Assembly (NCBI RefSeq): GCF_028737315.1
Contig: NZ_JAQZAO010000001.1
Coordinates: forward strand, 1 to 64,000
Source of the DNA: Actinomycetospora lemnae
GTDB lineage: Bacteria > Actinomycetota > Actinomycetes > Mycobacteriales > Pseudonocardiaceae
DNA: 64,000 bases
Direction of reading: 5' to 3'
The position numbers were made by a program, and so were the translations under genes. Below the pieces are notes generated by a model. The model saw nothing but the letters and a program-made list of their open reading frames with translations. It was not told the origin of the DNA and made no database searches. Shown in pieces: positions 7,539 through 17,395 of the stretch (positions are counted from its first letter, which is position 1; every line of letters begins with the position of its first letter).

Positions 7539-10500
7539 GTGTCGAGTAGTAGCCCGACCGCCCAGTTCGGACCCAACGAGTGGCTGGTCGACGAGATGTA
7601 CCAGCGCTACCTGGCCGACCCCGACTCCGTCGACGCCGCGTGGCACGACTTCTTCGCCGACTACAGCCCCGACACCGCCCCCGACGAGGCGGGCGCCCAC
7701 ACGAGCGCCGGCAACGCCGCGAACGGCTCCCGGCCGCTGTCCGCCGAGTCGGCCGAGTCGGCCGAGTCGGCGGCGGGCGACCAGGACACCGGCGACGACG
7801 CCGGGCCGGCGCGTGCCGAGGCGCCCGCACCGTCCAGCTCGCCGTCGTCCAGCTCGTCGTCCACCGGCACGTCGTCCACCGCGTCGTCGTCCACCGCGTC
7901 GTCGACCGGCACGTCGTCGACCGGCACGGGCAGCGCGTCGGGCACGTCCTCGAACGCCTCGTCGAACGCCTCGTCGAACAGCAACCCGCGCTCCGCCACG
8001 CCCACCTCGACCCCGACGGGCGACCGGGAGGCGGCGAGCAAGCCCGCGGCGGGCACGACGAGCCCGGCGAAGTCCGCGCAGCCCGGCGCCTCCGACGGCG
8101 CGGTGGAGAGCACCAAGCCGCTGCGCGGTGCCGCGAACGCGATCGCCAAGAACATGACGGCGTCGCTGCAGCTGCCGACGGCCACCAGCGTGCGTGCGGT
8201 GCCGGCGAAGCTGCTGGCCGACAACCGCATCGTCATCAACAACCACCTGCGGCGCACGCGCGGCGGGAAGGTCTCGTTCACCCACCTGCTCGGCTACGCG
8301 ATGGTGCGCGCCCTCGAGGCGTTCCCCAACATGAACCGGCACTTCGGCGAGGACGAGAAGGGCAAGCCCGCCGTCGTCGACCCCGGGCACGTCAACCTCG
8401 GCCTGGCGATGGACCTGCCGGGCAAGGACGGCTCGCGCTCGCTCGTCGTCGTGGCCCTCAAGGGCTGCGAGAACATGAGCTTCGCGCAGTTCTGGGCGGC
8501 CTACGAGGACATGGTCCGCAAGGCCCGCACCGGCTCGCTGACCAGCGAGGACTTCGCGGGCGTCACCATCTCGCTGACCAACCCGGGCACCATCGGCACC
8601 AACCACTCGGTGCCGCGCCTGACCGTCGGCCAGGGCACCATCGTCGGCGTCGGCGCGATGGAGTACCCCGCCGAGTTCCAGGGGGCGAGCGAGGAGAAGC
8701 TCGCCGACATGGGCATCAGCAAGATCATCACGCTGACGTCCACGTACGACCACCGGATCATCCAGGGCGCCGAGTCCGGCGACTTCCTGCGCCGCATCCA
8801 CCACCTCGTGCTCGGCGAGGAGGGGTTCTACGACGACATCTTCGCGTCGCTGCGGATCCCCTACGAGCCGATCCGCTGGCGCCAGGACCTGCCGTCGTCG
8901 CAGATCGACCGCACCGCGCGGATCATCGAGCTGATCGACGCGTACCGCACGCGCGGCCACCTCATGGCCGACACCGACCCGCTGTCCCACCCCCAGCGCA
9001 AGCACCCCGACCTCGACATCGCGTCGCACGGTCTGACGCTCTGGGACCTCGACCGCGAGTTCCCCGTCGACGGGTTCGCCGGGCGGGGGTGCATGAAGCT
9101 GCGCGACGTCCTCGGCGTCCTGCGCGACTCGTACTGCCGCACCATCGGCGTCGAGTACATGCACATCCTCGACCCCGAGAAGCGCGCCTGGCTGCAGGAG
9201 CGCATCGAGCGTCCGCACGAGAAGGTGCCGGTCGCCGAGCAGAAGTACATCCTCTCGAAGCTCAACGCCGCCGAGGCGTTCGAGGCGTTCCTGCAGACCA
9301 AGTACGTCGGGCAGAAGCGCTTCTCGCTCGAGGGCGCCGAGACCGTGATCCCGCTGCTCGACGCGGTGCTCGACACGGCCGCGGCGCACGAGCTCGACGA
9401 GGTCGTCATCGGCATGCCCCACCGCGGGCGCCTCAACGTGCTGGCCAACATCGTCGGCAAGCCGGTCTCGCAGATCTTCCGCGAGTTCGAGGGCAACCTC
9501 GACCCGGGCCAGGCGCACGGCTCCGGCGACGTGAAGTACCACCTCGGCGCCGAGGGCAAGTTCTTCCGCATGTTCGGCGACGGCGAGACGACGGTGTCGC
9601 TGACGTCGAACCCCTCGCACCTCGAGGCCGTCGACCCCGTGATGCAGGGCATCGTGCGGGCCAAGCAGGACGTGCTGGACAAGGGCCCGGAGGGCTTCAC
9701 CGTCCTGCCCGTCGCCCTGCACGGCGACGCCGCGTTCGCCGGCCAGGGCGTGGTCGCCGAGACGCTGAACCTCGCGCTGCTGCGCGGCTACCGCACCGGC
9801 GGCACCGTGCACGTGATCGTCAACAACCAGGTCGGCTTCACCACCGCGCCCGAGCACACCCGCTCGACGCACTACTGCACCGACGTGGCGAAGATGATCG
9901 ACGCCCCGGTCTTCCACGTGAACGGCGACGACCCCGAGGCCTGCGTCTGGGTGGCGCGGCTGGCCGTCGAGTTCCGCGAGCGCTGGAACTCCGACGTCGT
10001 GATCGACATGATCTGCTACCGCCGCCGGGGCCACAACGAGGGCGACGACCCCTCGATGACCCAGCCGGAGATGTACGACGTCATCGACGCCAAGCGCTCG
10101 GTGCGCAAGACCTACACCGAGTCGCTGATCGGCCGCGGCGACATCTCGCTGGACGAGGCCGAGCACGCGCTGCGCGACTACGGCAGCCAGCTCGAGCACG
10201 TGTTCAACGAGGTCCGCGAGCTGGAGAAGGCCGACCCCGAGCCCAGCCCGTCGGTCGAGTACGAGCAGGCCGTGCCGAACTCCCTGCAGACGGCGGTGCC
10301 GCTCGACGTCATCCAGCGGATCGCGCGGGCGCACACCGAACTGCCCGAGAACTTCGCGGTGCACCCGCGCGTCAAGCCGGTCCTCGACCGGCGGGGCAAG
10401 GCCGCGGCGACCGACACCGAGGAGGGCATCGACTGGGCGTACGCCGAGCTGCTGGCGTGGGGCTCGCTGCTCATCGACGGCAAGCTCGTGCGGCTGTCCG

Positions 10501-11471
10501 GCCAGGACTCCCGGCGCGGCACCTTCGTGCAGCGCCACTCGGTGCTCATCGACCGCCACGACGGCTCCGAGTACGTGCCGCTGCGCCACCTGACCGCCGA
10601 CCAGGGCAAGTTCATGCCCTACGACTCGGCGCTCTCGGAGTTCGCGGCGGTGGGCTTCGAGTACGGCTACTCGGTGGCGAACCACGACGCGCTCGTGCTC
10701 TGGGAGGCCCAGTTCGGCGACTTCGTCAACGGCGCCCAGTCGATCATCGACGAGTTCATCTCGTCCGGTGAGGCCAAGTGGGGCCAGACCTCCGACGTCG
10801 TGCTGCTGCTGCCGCACGGCCACGAGGGCCAGGGCCCGGACCACACCTCGGGGCGCATCGAGCGCTTCCTGCAGCTGTGCGCCGAGGGGTCGATGACGGT
10901 CGCGCTGCCGTCGAGCCCGGCGAACTACTTCCACCTGCTGCGCCGCCACGCCACCGACGGCGTGCGCCGCCCGCTGGTCGTCTTCACGCCGAAGTCGATG
11001 CTGCGGAACAAGGCGGCGGTCAGCCCGGTGGAGGAGTTCACCTCCGGCGGCTACCGGCCGATCCTCGACGACCCCGCGTTCGCGGGCGGCGGCACCGACG
11101 GCGTCACCCGCCTGCTGCTCTGCGCCGGCAAGATCTACTACGAGCTGGTCGCCGCGCGCGAGAAGGCGGGCCGCACCCACGACACCGCGATCGTGCGGAT
11201 GGAGCAGCTCTACCCGCTCGCCACCGAGGAGCTCGCGGCCGTCCTCGACCGCTACCCGAACGCCGGCGGCGACATCCGCTGGGTGCAGGAGGAGCCGGCC
11301 AACCAGGGCGCCTGGCCGTTCCTGGGCCTGTGGCTGCCGGAGCGGATGAACGGCAAGCTGCCCTCGCTCAAGCGCGTCTCCCGGCGGCGCATGGCCGCCC
11401 CGGCGGCCGGCGTGGCCAAGGTGCACGAGGTGGAGCAGAAGGCGCTCATCGCCGAGGCGCTGGCGGATTGA
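7539..11471 (+). CDS. kgd: Multifunctional 2-oxoglutarate dehydrogenase/decarboxylase (E2o-E1o fusion)
   Basis: A 1310-residue TCA-cycle enzyme. It combines a succinyltransferase (E2o-like) domain with the thiamine-diphosphate E1o domain and, together with DlaT and Lpd, makes succinyl-CoA; alone it can release succinic semialdehyde or 2-hydroxy-3-oxoadipate. The N-terminal [14 protein letters not shown] segment, the acyltransferase domain (about 190-420, catalytic His in TYDHRIIQG near 405) and E1 motifs ([17 protein letters not shown] near 795, [12 protein letters not shown]) are almost collinear with M. tuberculosis Kgd. GTG 7539 is preferred, giving the usual short N-terminus; TTG 7521 is an alternative, with GAGG falling just inside it. 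The flexible linker (about 97-149) is unusually rich in Ser/Thr and coded by imperfect TCGTCC-type repeats. In mycobacteria, Kgd is inhibited by the FHA protein GarA. Confidence 0.97.
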   Translation: MSSSSPTAQFGPNEWLVDEMYQRYLADPDSVDAAWHDFFADYSPDTAPDEAGAHTSAGNAANGSRPLSAESAESAESAAGDQDTGDDAGPARAEAPAPSSSPSSSSSSTGTSSTASSSTASSTGTSSTGTGSASGTSSNASSNASSNSNPRSATPTSTPTGDREAASKPAAGTTSPAKSAQPGASDGAVESTKPLRGAANAIAKNMTASLQLPTATSVRAVPAKLLADNRIVINNHLRRTRGGKVSFTHLLGYAMVRALEAFPNMNRHFGEDEKGKPAVVDPGHVNLGLAMDLPGKDGSRSLVVVALKGCENMSFAQFWAAYEDMVRKARTGSLTSEDFAGVTISLTNPGTIGTNHSVPRLTVGQGTIVGVGAMEYPAEFQGASEEKLADMGISKIITLTSTYDHRIIQGAESGDFLRRIHHLVLGEEGFYDDIFASLRIPYEPIRWRQDLPSSQIDRTARIIELIDAYRTRGHLMADTDPLSHPQRKHPDLDIASHGLTLWDLDREFPVDGFAGRGCMKLRDVLGVLRDSYCRTIGVEYMHILDPEKRAWLQERIERPHEKVPVAEQKYILSKLNAAEAFEAFLQTKYVGQKRFSLEGAETVIPLLDAVLDTAAAHELDEVVIGMPHRGRLNVLANIVGKPVSQIFREFEGNLDPGQAHGSGDVKYHLGAEGKFFRMFGDGETTVSLTSNPSHLEAVDPVMQGIVRAKQDVLDKGPEGFTVLPVALHGDAAFAGQGVVAETLNLALLRGYRTGGTVHVIVNNQVGFTTAPEHTRSTHYCTDVAKMIDAPVFHVNGDDPEACVWVARLAVEFRERWNSDVVIDMICYRRRGHNEGDDPSMTQPEMYDVIDAKRSVRKTYTESLIGRGDISLDEAEHALRDYGSQLEHVFNEVRELEKADPEPSPSVEYEQAVPNSLQTAVPLDVIQRIARAHTELPENFAVHPRVKPVLDRRGKAAATDTEEGIDWAYAELLAWGSLLIDGKLVRLSGQDSRRGTFVQRHSVLIDRHDGSEYVPLRHLTADQGKFMPYDSALSEFAAVGFEYGYSVANHDALVLWEAQFGDFVNGAQSIIDEFISSGEAKWGQTSDVVLLLPHGHEGQGPDHTSGRIERFLQLCAEGSMTVALPSSPANYFHLLRRHATDGVRRPLVVFTPKSMLRNKAAVSPVEEFTSGGYRPILDDPAFAGGGTDGVTRLLLCAGKIYYELVAAREKAGRTHDTAIVRMEQLYPLATEELAAVLDRYPNAGGDIRWVQEEPANQGAWPFLGLWLPERMNGKLPSLKRVSRRRMAAPAAGVAKVHEVEQKALIAEALAD

Positions 11472-11489
11472 TGGCGCAGGACTGATCCG

Positions 11490-11666
11490 GTGTACTTCAC
11501 CGACCGCGGGATCGAGGAGCTCGAGGACCGGCGGGGCGAGGAGGAGGTCAGCCTGGCGTGGCTGGCCGACCGCCTCCGCGCCTTCGTCGACGCCCACCCC
11601 GAGCACGCCGGGGCGGCCGACCGGTTCGCGACGTTCCTCGCCCGCGACGACAGCGACGACGAGTAG
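11490..11666 (+). CDS. DUF6104 small conserved protein
   Basis: A 58-residue acidic protein starting VYFTDRGIEELEDRRGEE and ending in DDSDDE. The start is GTG 11490, with AGGA nine bases upstream. It matches the DUF6104 family, a small actinobacterial protein that I recall being encoded next to kgd in Streptomyces and relatives. It has no signal peptide or membrane segment. It sits 18 bases after kgd and is probably co-transcribed. Its function is unknown; conserved linkage to kgd makes a role in 2-oxoglutarate metabolism plausible but unproven. Confidence 0.85.
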   Translation: MYFTDRGIEELEDRRGEEEVSLAWLADRLRAFVDAHPEHAGAADRFATFLARDDSDDE

Positions 11667-11675
11667 CCGCGCGCC

Positions 11676-13427
11676 TCAGTCGAGCCCGAACTCGCGCAGC
11701 TTGCGGTAGAGCGTGGTGCGCCCGATCCCGAGCGCTCGGGCGGCGTGGCTGCGGTTGCCGCCGGCGTCGCGCAGGGCGGCGACGACGGCGTCCCGCTCCG
11801 CGCGCTCGAGCAGGCCCGACGACCGGGTGCCGGCGCGGAGCTCGGCGGGCAGGTCGGCCGGTGCGACCACGCCGCCGCGGGCACGGCGAGCGAGCGCGAC
11901 GACCGTCGTGCGCAGCTCGGCGACGTCGCCGGGCCAGGGCCACGCGGCGAGCAGGTCCCACGTCGCGGGCGCGAGGCGGGTCGCCCGCTCGGGCTCGGGC
12001 AGGTCCGCCAGCACCGCGCGCACGAGCCCCGGCAGCTGCCCGCGGCTCTGCGCCAGTGACGGCAGCCGCACGACCGTCGCGAGCCGCCGGACGAGGCCCA
12101 GGACGGCGGGGGCGGCCCCGTCGGCGTCGAGGGTGAGCGCGACCGGTGTGTTCGGTGCCGCCTCGACCAGCGCGGCCAGGTGCGCGACGTCGTCGGGACC
12201 CAGGAGGTGGACCCGCCGGACGAGCACGGCGTGGCCGCCGGCGAGCGCGGCGTCCACGACCGACCGCCAGCCGACTTCCTGCGCGGGGTCGACGACGATC
12301 GGGGCGGCCGCCCCCTGTCGGCGCAGCACCCGGGTGGCGACGGTCCGCTTGCCGGTGCCCGCGGCGCCGGCGACGGCGACGTGCTCGCCGTGGCGCAGCG
12401 CCGCCTGCAGCTCGCGGTCGACGTCGGGCACGTGGTGCAGCGGGGCGGGGAGCGGCCGCGGGGCCGGCGGGGCGTGGACCCGCTCGATGTGCCGCTCGGG
12501 GAGCAGCCGCACGCTGAACGCGGTCCGGGCGCCCTCGCGGATGGGCTCGACGAGGGCATCGCGGGACCCGTCGGGCAGCGGGACCGTCATCCGCGTGCGC
12601 CGGTGCGGCGCGTGTTCGACGAGGTGGCGCCAGAGCAGCGGGTGCAGGTCGGGCCCGGTGTGGACGAGGCCCTGCCGGTTGGCGAGGACCGTCTCCTCGT
12701 CGACCACGAACGCCCCGTCGGCGGCGCCGTCGACCGCGAGGTAGGACCGGACCAGGCGCCGTCGGCGCTCCCCCGCCTCGTCGAGCAGCCGCTCCTCGAT
12801 CTGGCGGCCGATGTCGGACGTCATCACGGTCATCAGGGGGTGGACGTCACGCAGCGCGCAGGCCAGCGAGAACGACCCGAGCATCCGCCCGGTCCACGGT
12901 TCGACGATCGGTGTCCCGGCGCAGGTGAGGTTGTCCAGGCGCGGGTTGTAGTGCTCCGGGCCGCGCACGAGCACGGGCCGCCGCTCGACGAGCACGGTGC
13001 CGAGCCCGTTGGTGCCGACGGCCTGCTCGGAGAAGTCCGAGCCCTCGATCGCGCTCGCGCGGTCCATGGCCGTGCGCTGCCGCCGTTCCTCGGCGTGCCG
13101 GACGACGATCCGTCCGGTCTCGTCGGAGAGCACCATCGCGACCGGGACGTCCGCGAAGCTGTCACGCAGGCGGTCGAGGACGGGGGCGGCGGCCCGGGCG
13201 AGCGCGGGCGACACGTCGTCGGTCGGGCGGTAGGGGATGTGGTCGGGGTCGACGGGCACGCCCTCGCCGACGCAGCGCCGCCAGCTCGTCTCGATCAGCG
13301 ACGGCACCCCGGTGCGCCCGGGCGGGACCACCAGCACACCCTCGTCGACGAGGGCCTCGCGGCTGCGCCGCGTCCGGCGCACCTGCTCCGAGGACAGGAC
13401 CGGCCGGTGACCCTCGCTCCGCTGCAT
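11676..13427 (-). CDS. AcoR-like GAF/Fis transcriptional regulator
   Basis: A 583-residue regulator of the actinobacterial AcoR/MimR type. Residues about 60-230 form a GAF-like sensor domain (blocks SDFSEQAVGTNGLGTVLVER and GTPIVEP). A reduced AAA-like middle domain has a Walker A GAAGTGKR. The end is a Fis-type helix-turn-helix (RSHAARALGIGRTTLYRKL). I see no GAFTGA loop for sigma-54 contact, so like other actinobacterial members it probably does not work through sigma-54. ATG 13427 is used because the conserved domain follows and the upstream extension is featureless. It diverges from the esterase and Baeyer-Villiger genes, so it is the likely activator of a ketone or alcohol oxidation operon. 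Confidence 0.85.
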   Translation of the reverse strand: MQRSEGHRPVLSSEQVRRTRRSREALVDEGVLVVPPGRTGVPSLIETSWRRCVGEGVPVDPDHIPYRPTDDVSPALARAAAPVLDRLRDSFADVPVAMVLSDETGRIVVRHAEERRQRTAMDRASAIEGSDFSEQAVGTNGLGTVLVERRPVLVRGPEHYNPRLDNLTCAGTPIVEPWTGRMLGSFSLACALRDVHPLMTVMTSDIGRQIEERLLDEAGERRRRLVRSYLAVDGAADGAFVVDEETVLANRQGLVHTGPDLHPLLWRHLVEHAPHRRTRMTVPLPDGSRDALVEPIREGARTAFSVRLLPERHIERVHAPPAPRPLPAPLHHVPDVDRELQAALRHGEHVAVAGAAGTGKRTVATRVLRRQGAAAPIVVDPAQEVGWRSVVDAALAGGHAVLVRRVHLLGPDDVAHLAALVEAAPNTPVALTLDADGAAPAVLGLVRRLATVVRLPSLAQSRGQLPGLVRAVLADLPEPERATRLAPATWDLLAAWPWPGDVAELRTTVVALARRARGGVVAPADLPAELRAGTRSSGLLERAERDAVVAALRDAGGNRSHAARALGIGRTTLYRKLREFGLD

Positions 13428-13532
13428 CGTCGCCTCGCACTCCGGTCGCGCCCCGACCGCGCGCACCCGCCCCTCACCGTGCCCCACGTCACACCGCGGC
13501 GCCAGCCCGTCACGCCGAGTCGTCCGGTCCGG

Positions 13533-13555
13533 GGGTGTTCCGGATCGGCACACCC
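13533..13555. promoter_or_regulatory. Inverted repeat in the regulator-esterase divergent region
   Basis: GGGTGT at 13533-13538 and its complement ACACCC at 13550-13555 are separated by 11 bases, a size and placement that suit a Fis-type dimer site. It lies 61 bases upstream of the esterase ATG, between two divergent genes. A candidate activator site for the AcoR-like protein. Confidence 0.4.
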
Positions 13556-13615
13556 GCGACACCGGCACCGTCGGGGACCGTCCGGGGAGGCGATCGGAGT
13601 GCGAGGAGGCACCTC

Positions 13616-14560
13616 ATGGCGGAGACGACGGCGACGGCAGCGACGACGACGGCGACACCCACCGGCTCGGCGGAGGCGGATGCGCTGCGCGCCCTCTACG
13701 CCGACTGGACCGAGATCATCTCCTCGACGCCCGACCTCACGACCCGCCTCTTCCGCAGCATCTTCGACGAGTGGCACCAGGCGACCCGCGAACCGGAGGA
13801 CGTCACGTACGCCGAGGACACCGTCGGCGGGGTGCCCGGCCTCTGGACGCTGCCCATCGGCGCGGACCGCAGCCAGGTCCTGCTCTACCACCACGGCGGG
13901 GGGTTCGCGGTCGGCTCGGCGTCGAGCCACCGCAAGCTCGCCGGGCACGTCGCCAAGGCGCTGGGCGTCACCGCGTTCGTGCTCGACTACCGGCGGGCCC
14001 CCGAGCACCCGCACCCGGCCCAGGTCGAGGACGGCGTGGCCGCCTTCGTCGGCCTCACCGAGCGCGGCATCCGGCCCGAGGACATCACGACGATCGGCGA
14101 CTCCGCCGGCGGCAACCTCGCCGTCGCCGTCCCGCTGGCGCTGCGGGAACAGGGCCGGCCGCTGCCCGGGCGGATCATCGCGTTCTCGCCGTGGCTGGAC
14201 ATGGAGAACACCGGCGAGAGCCTCGTGACGAACGCGGCCACCGACGCCCTGGTCACCGTCCCGCTGCTCGAGAGCATGATCGCCGGCGTCCTCGCGGAGG
14301 GCGCGATCCACCCACGCACGCCGCTGGCGAACCCGCTGCACGCCGACCTCACCGGCCTCCCGCGGCTCTACGTCAACGCCGGGGACGCCGAGTCCCTGCG
14401 CGACGACGCCGTCCGGCTGGCCGCCCGCGCCGAGGCGGCGGGCGTCGACGTGACGCTCTGCGTCGTCGACGACATGCAGCACGTCTTCCCGTTCCTGGCC
14501 GGCGCCGCGCCCGAGGCCGACGCGGAGATCGCCGCGATCGCCGCCTGGTACCGGCGTTGA
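13616..14560 (+). CDS. Alpha/beta hydrolase (HSL-family esterase)
   Basis: A 314-residue carboxylesterase of the hormone-sensitive-lipase family. Visible motifs are the oxyanion HGGG in YHHGGGFAVG, the nucleophile elbow GDSAGG, an Asp in NAGDAES and the catalytic His in DMQHVFPF. ATG 13616 has GAGGAGG six bases upstream; an upstream in-frame GTG lies inside the operator-like repeat and is rejected. The gene is 35 bases ahead of a Baeyer-Villiger monooxygenase. The expected joint role is to cleave the ester made from a ketone into acid and alcohol, as in acetone or cyclic-ketone degradation operons. Confidence 0.92.
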   Translation: MAETTATAATTTATPTGSAEADALRALYADWTEIISSTPDLTTRLFRSIFDEWHQATREPEDVTYAEDTVGGVPGLWTLPIGADRSQVLLYHHGGGFAVGSASSHRKLAGHVAKALGVTAFVLDYRRAPEHPHPAQVEDGVAAFVGLTERGIRPEDITTIGDSAGGNLAVAVPLALREQGRPLPGRIIAFSPWLDMENTGESLVTNAATDALVTVPLLESMIAGVLAEGAIHPRTPLANPLHADLTGLPRLYVNAGDAESLRDDAVRLAARAEAAGVDVTLCVVDDMQHVFPFLAGAAPEADAEIAAIAAWYRR

Positions 14561-14595
14561 GCGCCCGTCCGACCCACGCCCCGGAGGAGACCCCC

Positions 14596-16230
14596 ATGAG
14601 CACGGGCACCACCACGGACCTCGACGCCGTCGTCATCGGCGCGGGCTTCGGCGGCATCTACATGCTCCACCAGCTGCGCGACCGCCTCGGCCTGCGCGCC
14701 CGCGCCCTCGAGAAGGGCGGCGGGGTCGGCGGCACCTGGTACTTCAACCGCTACCCGGGCGCGAAGTCCGACACCGAGGGCTTCGTCTACCGCTACTCCT
14801 TCGACCGCGACCTGCTCGCCGACTACGACTGGAGCACCCGCTACCTCGACCAGCCCGACGTCCTCGCCTACCTCGAGCACGTGGTCGAGCGCTTCGACCT
14901 GGCGCGGGACATCCAGCTCGACACCGAGGTGACCGAGGCCGTCTTCGACGAGGAACGCGCGCGCTGGCACGTCACCACCGCCGCCGGCGACCGCTTCACG
15001 TGCCGCTACCTCGTGACCGCGCTCGGGCTGCTCGCTCGCACCAACATCCCGGACATCCCCGGCGCCGGCGACTTCGCGGGCACGCTCGTCCACACCAACG
15101 CCTGGCCCGCCGACCTCGACATCACCGGCCGGCGCGTCGGCGTCATCGGCACCGGGTCGACCGGGACGCAGTTCATCGTGGCCGCCGCCCCGATGGCCGA
15201 GCACCTGACGGTCTTCCAGCGCTCGGCGCAGTACGTCGTGCCGTCGGGCAACGGGCCGGTCGACCCCGACGAGGTGGCGCGGACCAAGGAGGACTTCGAC
15301 GCGATCTGGGAACAAGTGCGCGGGTCGGTCGTCGCGTTCGGCTTCGAGGAGAGCGACGTGCCGGCGATGAGCGTGTCGGCGGAGGAGCGGGAGCGGGTGT
15401 TCCAGGAGAACTGGGACAAGGGCAACGGCTTCCGGTTCATGTTCGGCACGTTCAACGACATCGCCACCGACCCGGACGCCAACGCCGCGGCGGCCGCGTT
15501 CATCCGGTCCAAGATCGCCGAGATCGTCGACGACCCCGAGACGGCCCGGAAGCTCACGCCGACCGACCTCTACGCCAAGCGCCCGCTGTGCAACGAGGGC
15601 TACTACGAGGTCTTCAACCGCGACGACGTGACGCTGGTGTCGATCAAGGAGAACCCGATCGAGCGGATCACCCGGAGCGGGGTGCGCACCGCCGACGGGG
15701 TCGAGCACGAGCTCGACGTCCTCGTGCTCGCCACCGGGTTCGACGCCGTCGACGGCAACTACCGGGCGATGGAGCTGCGCGGACGCGGTGGGCAGCACAT
15801 CGACGAGCACTGGGCGGACGGCCCGACCAGCTACCTGGGCGTGTCGGTGGCCGGCTTCCCGAACATGTTCATGATCCTCGGGCCGAACGGTCCCTTCACC
15901 AACCTGCCCCCGAGCATCGAGGCGCAGGTGGAGTGGATCGCGGAGCTCGTGCGGCAGGCCGAGGAGTCCGGCGCCGCGGCGGTGGAGCCCACCCAGGACG
16001 CCGAGGACCGCTGGACGGACACGTGCCGCGAGATCGCGGACGCGACCCTGTTCCCCAAGGCCGACTCGTGGATCTTCGGCGCGAACATCCCGGGCAAGCG
16101 CAATGCCGTGATGTTCTACATGGCCGGGCACGCCGCCTACCGTGAGCAGCTCGCCGAGGTCGCGCAGGCCGGCTACGAGGGGTTCACGATGGCCCGGACG
16201 CCGGAGCGAGCGGGGAGTTCGAGCGCATAG
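14596..16230 (+). CDS. FAD-dependent Baeyer-Villiger monooxygenase
   Basis: A 544-residue flavoprotein that inserts oxygen next to a ketone carbonyl using NADPH and O2. The FAD Rossmann site GAGFGGIYM is near the N-terminus, a NADPH site GTGSTG follows in the middle, and the family fingerprint F-x-G-x3-H-x3-W-P reads FAGTLVHTNAWP. GGTWYFNRYPG and DTEG are also typical. ATG 14596 is preceded by GGAGGAG. The gene is downstream of the esterase and probably in its operon. Substrate range cannot be read from the sequence. The last codons and the stop lie inside the first copy of a hairpin repeat (16204-16257), so the C-terminal PERAGSSSA is repeat-encoded. Confidence 0.94.
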   Translation: MSTGTTTDLDAVVIGAGFGGIYMLHQLRDRLGLRARALEKGGGVGGTWYFNRYPGAKSDTEGFVYRYSFDRDLLADYDWSTRYLDQPDVLAYLEHVVERFDLARDIQLDTEVTEAVFDEERARWHVTTAAGDRFTCRYLVTALGLLARTNIPDIPGAGDFAGTLVHTNAWPADLDITGRRVGVIGTGSTGTQFIVAAAPMAEHLTVFQRSAQYVVPSGNGPVDPDEVARTKEDFDAIWEQVRGSVVAFGFEESDVPAMSVSAEERERVFQENWDKGNGFRFMFGTFNDIATDPDANAAAAAFIRSKIAEIVDDPETARKLTPTDLYAKRPLCNEGYYEVFNRDDVTLVSIKENPIERITRSGVRTADGVEHELDVLVLATGFDAVDGNYRAMELRGRGGQHIDEHWADGPTSYLGVSVAGFPNMFMILGPNGPFTNLPPSIEAQVEWIAELVRQAEESGAAAVEPTQDAEDRWTDTCREIADATLFPKADSWIFGANIPGKRNAVMFYMAGHAAYREQLAEVAQAGYEGFTMARTPERAGSSSA

Positions 16231-16257
16231 AGGCAGCGGGATACCCGTTCGCTGCTC
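16204..16257. repeat. Palindromic dispersed repeat, copy 1
   Basis: A roughly 54-bp element with arms GAGCGAGCGGG and CCCGTTCGCT around a core that includes GGGGAGTTCG and GATACCCG (here GGATACCCG). It is about 80 percent identical to the copy at 17332-17382. It overlaps the stop of the monooxygenase gene and could also act as a transcription end for it. Confidence 0.75.
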
Positions 16258-16292
16258 CCGAGCGGGTCGCCCTGGGTGATCAGGACGCCCGG

Positions 16293-17291
16293 TCAGACGG
16301 CGTCGACCCGCTCGGACTCCTCGTAGCGCAGCACCGGCAGCAGCGACGGCTCGCCCGCGGCGGGGTCGGCGGCGCAGGCGTCCACCGCCGCCTGCAGGCC
16401 CGCCGCGTCGAGGCCGACGCCGAGGAACACCAGCCGGGCCCCGGCGACGTCGACCGACCGGGGCGCCGGGCGGACCCGGATCGCCGTGCCGACGGTCTGC
16501 ACCACGAACGGGGCGGCGCCGGGGAACCGGACCACGCCCTTCGAGCGGAACACCCCCGCCGGGCCCGCCTCGAGGAACGCGGCGAACCGCGCCGGGTCGA
16601 GCGGGGCGTCCCGCTCGACCGCGACGCTGTCCCAGGCGGCGTGGGCGTGCTCGTCAGCCGGGTGCTCCTCGCGCAGCAGGGCGTCGAACGACAGCTGGCC
16701 CGACCGCGGCGGACGACGGCGGGCCGGCGGGTCGACGAGCAGCGCCGGGTCGAGCGCCCCGCGGACCACGGGGAGCACCGGACCGGGCGCGACCGCCCGC
16801 AGCGACGCCAGCAGCGGAGCCGGGTCGTCGACGCGGTCGACCTGGTTGAGCACCACGAGGTCGGCGAGGCGGACGACGCCGTCGTGCTCCCCCGACCCGG
16901 CGTCGACCACCACCACGAGCCCGCCGTACGCCGCGTGCCGCGCCTCGCCCCCGATCGCGTCGAGCAGCAGGCGCACCAGCTCGCGGGGCTCGGCGAGGCC
17001 GCTGGCCTCCACGACGACGAGGTCGAGGCGTGCGGAGGGCGCCGTCAGCTCGGCGAGCAGGCCGGCGAGGCCGTTGGCGTCCGTGGTGCAGCAGAGGCAC
17101 CCGTTCGCCAGCGACGTCACCGCGCTGGCCTGGCCCGCCACGAGCATCGCGTCGATCCCGATCGCGCCGAAGTCGTTGACGACGACGCCGATCCGGACCC
17201 CGTCGGCGCGGCGCAGCAGGTGGTTGACCAGCGTCGACTTGCCGGCCCCGAGGCGACCGGCGACCAGCACCACGGGGACGCGACGGGGCAC
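16293..17291 (-). CDS. CobW/COG0523-family GTPase (metal chaperone)
   Basis: A 332-residue G3E GTPase of the CobW/ZNG group. These proteins use GTP hydrolysis to deliver metal (zinc, cobalt, nickel) to client proteins, often under metal limitation. Walker A is GRLGAGKST, the metal-binding CxCC motif is NGCLCC, the Walker B/switch region is VVVEASGLAEP and the base-recognition motif is NQVD. A histidine-containing stretch (EEHPADEHAH) precedes the CobW C-terminal domain. The gene is monocistronic between two copies of the same palindromic repeat. No Zur-type box was identified. The client is unknown. Confidence 0.9.
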   Translation of the reverse strand: MPRRVPVVLVAGRLGAGKSTLVNHLLRRADGVRIGVVVNDFGAIGIDAMLVAGQASAVTSLANGCLCCTTDANGLAGLLAELTAPSARLDLVVVEASGLAEPRELVRLLLDAIGGEARHAAYGGLVVVVDAGSGEHDGVVRLADLVVLNQVDRVDDPAPLLASLRAVAPGPVLPVVRGALDPALLVDPPARRRPPRSGQLSFDALLREEHPADEHAHAAWDSVAVERDAPLDPARFAAFLEAGPAGVFRSKGVVRFPGAAPFVVQTVGTAIRVRPAPRSVDVAGARLVFLGVGLDAAGLQAAVDACAADPAAGEPSLLPVLRYEESERVDAV

Positions 17292-17331
17292 GCGGACACC
17301 CTCGCACGCCGAGCGGCGGGCCCCGCACCCG

Positions 17332-17382
17332 GAGCGAACGGGGAGTTCGCGCGCGTAGAAGCAGCGAGATACCCGTTCGCTC
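17332..17382. repeat. Palindromic dispersed repeat, copy 2
   Basis: A 51-bp element with perfect 11-base arms, GAGCGAACGGG and CCCGTTCGCTC, around a core with GCGCGCGTAGAAGCAGCGA. It lies between the divergent-side start of the CobW gene and the end of the osmoprotectant operon, where it could form a strong hairpin in RNA. The related copy is at 16204-16257, beyond the other end of the CobW gene. Confidence 0.8.
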
Positions 17383-17395
17383 CGGGGACGGCGCG

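Noticed and set aside
7533-11606. 1357-codon open frame opposite kgd
   Set aside because: The plus strand is nearly collinear with Kgd. The opposite translation has no recognisable family and a biased composition.
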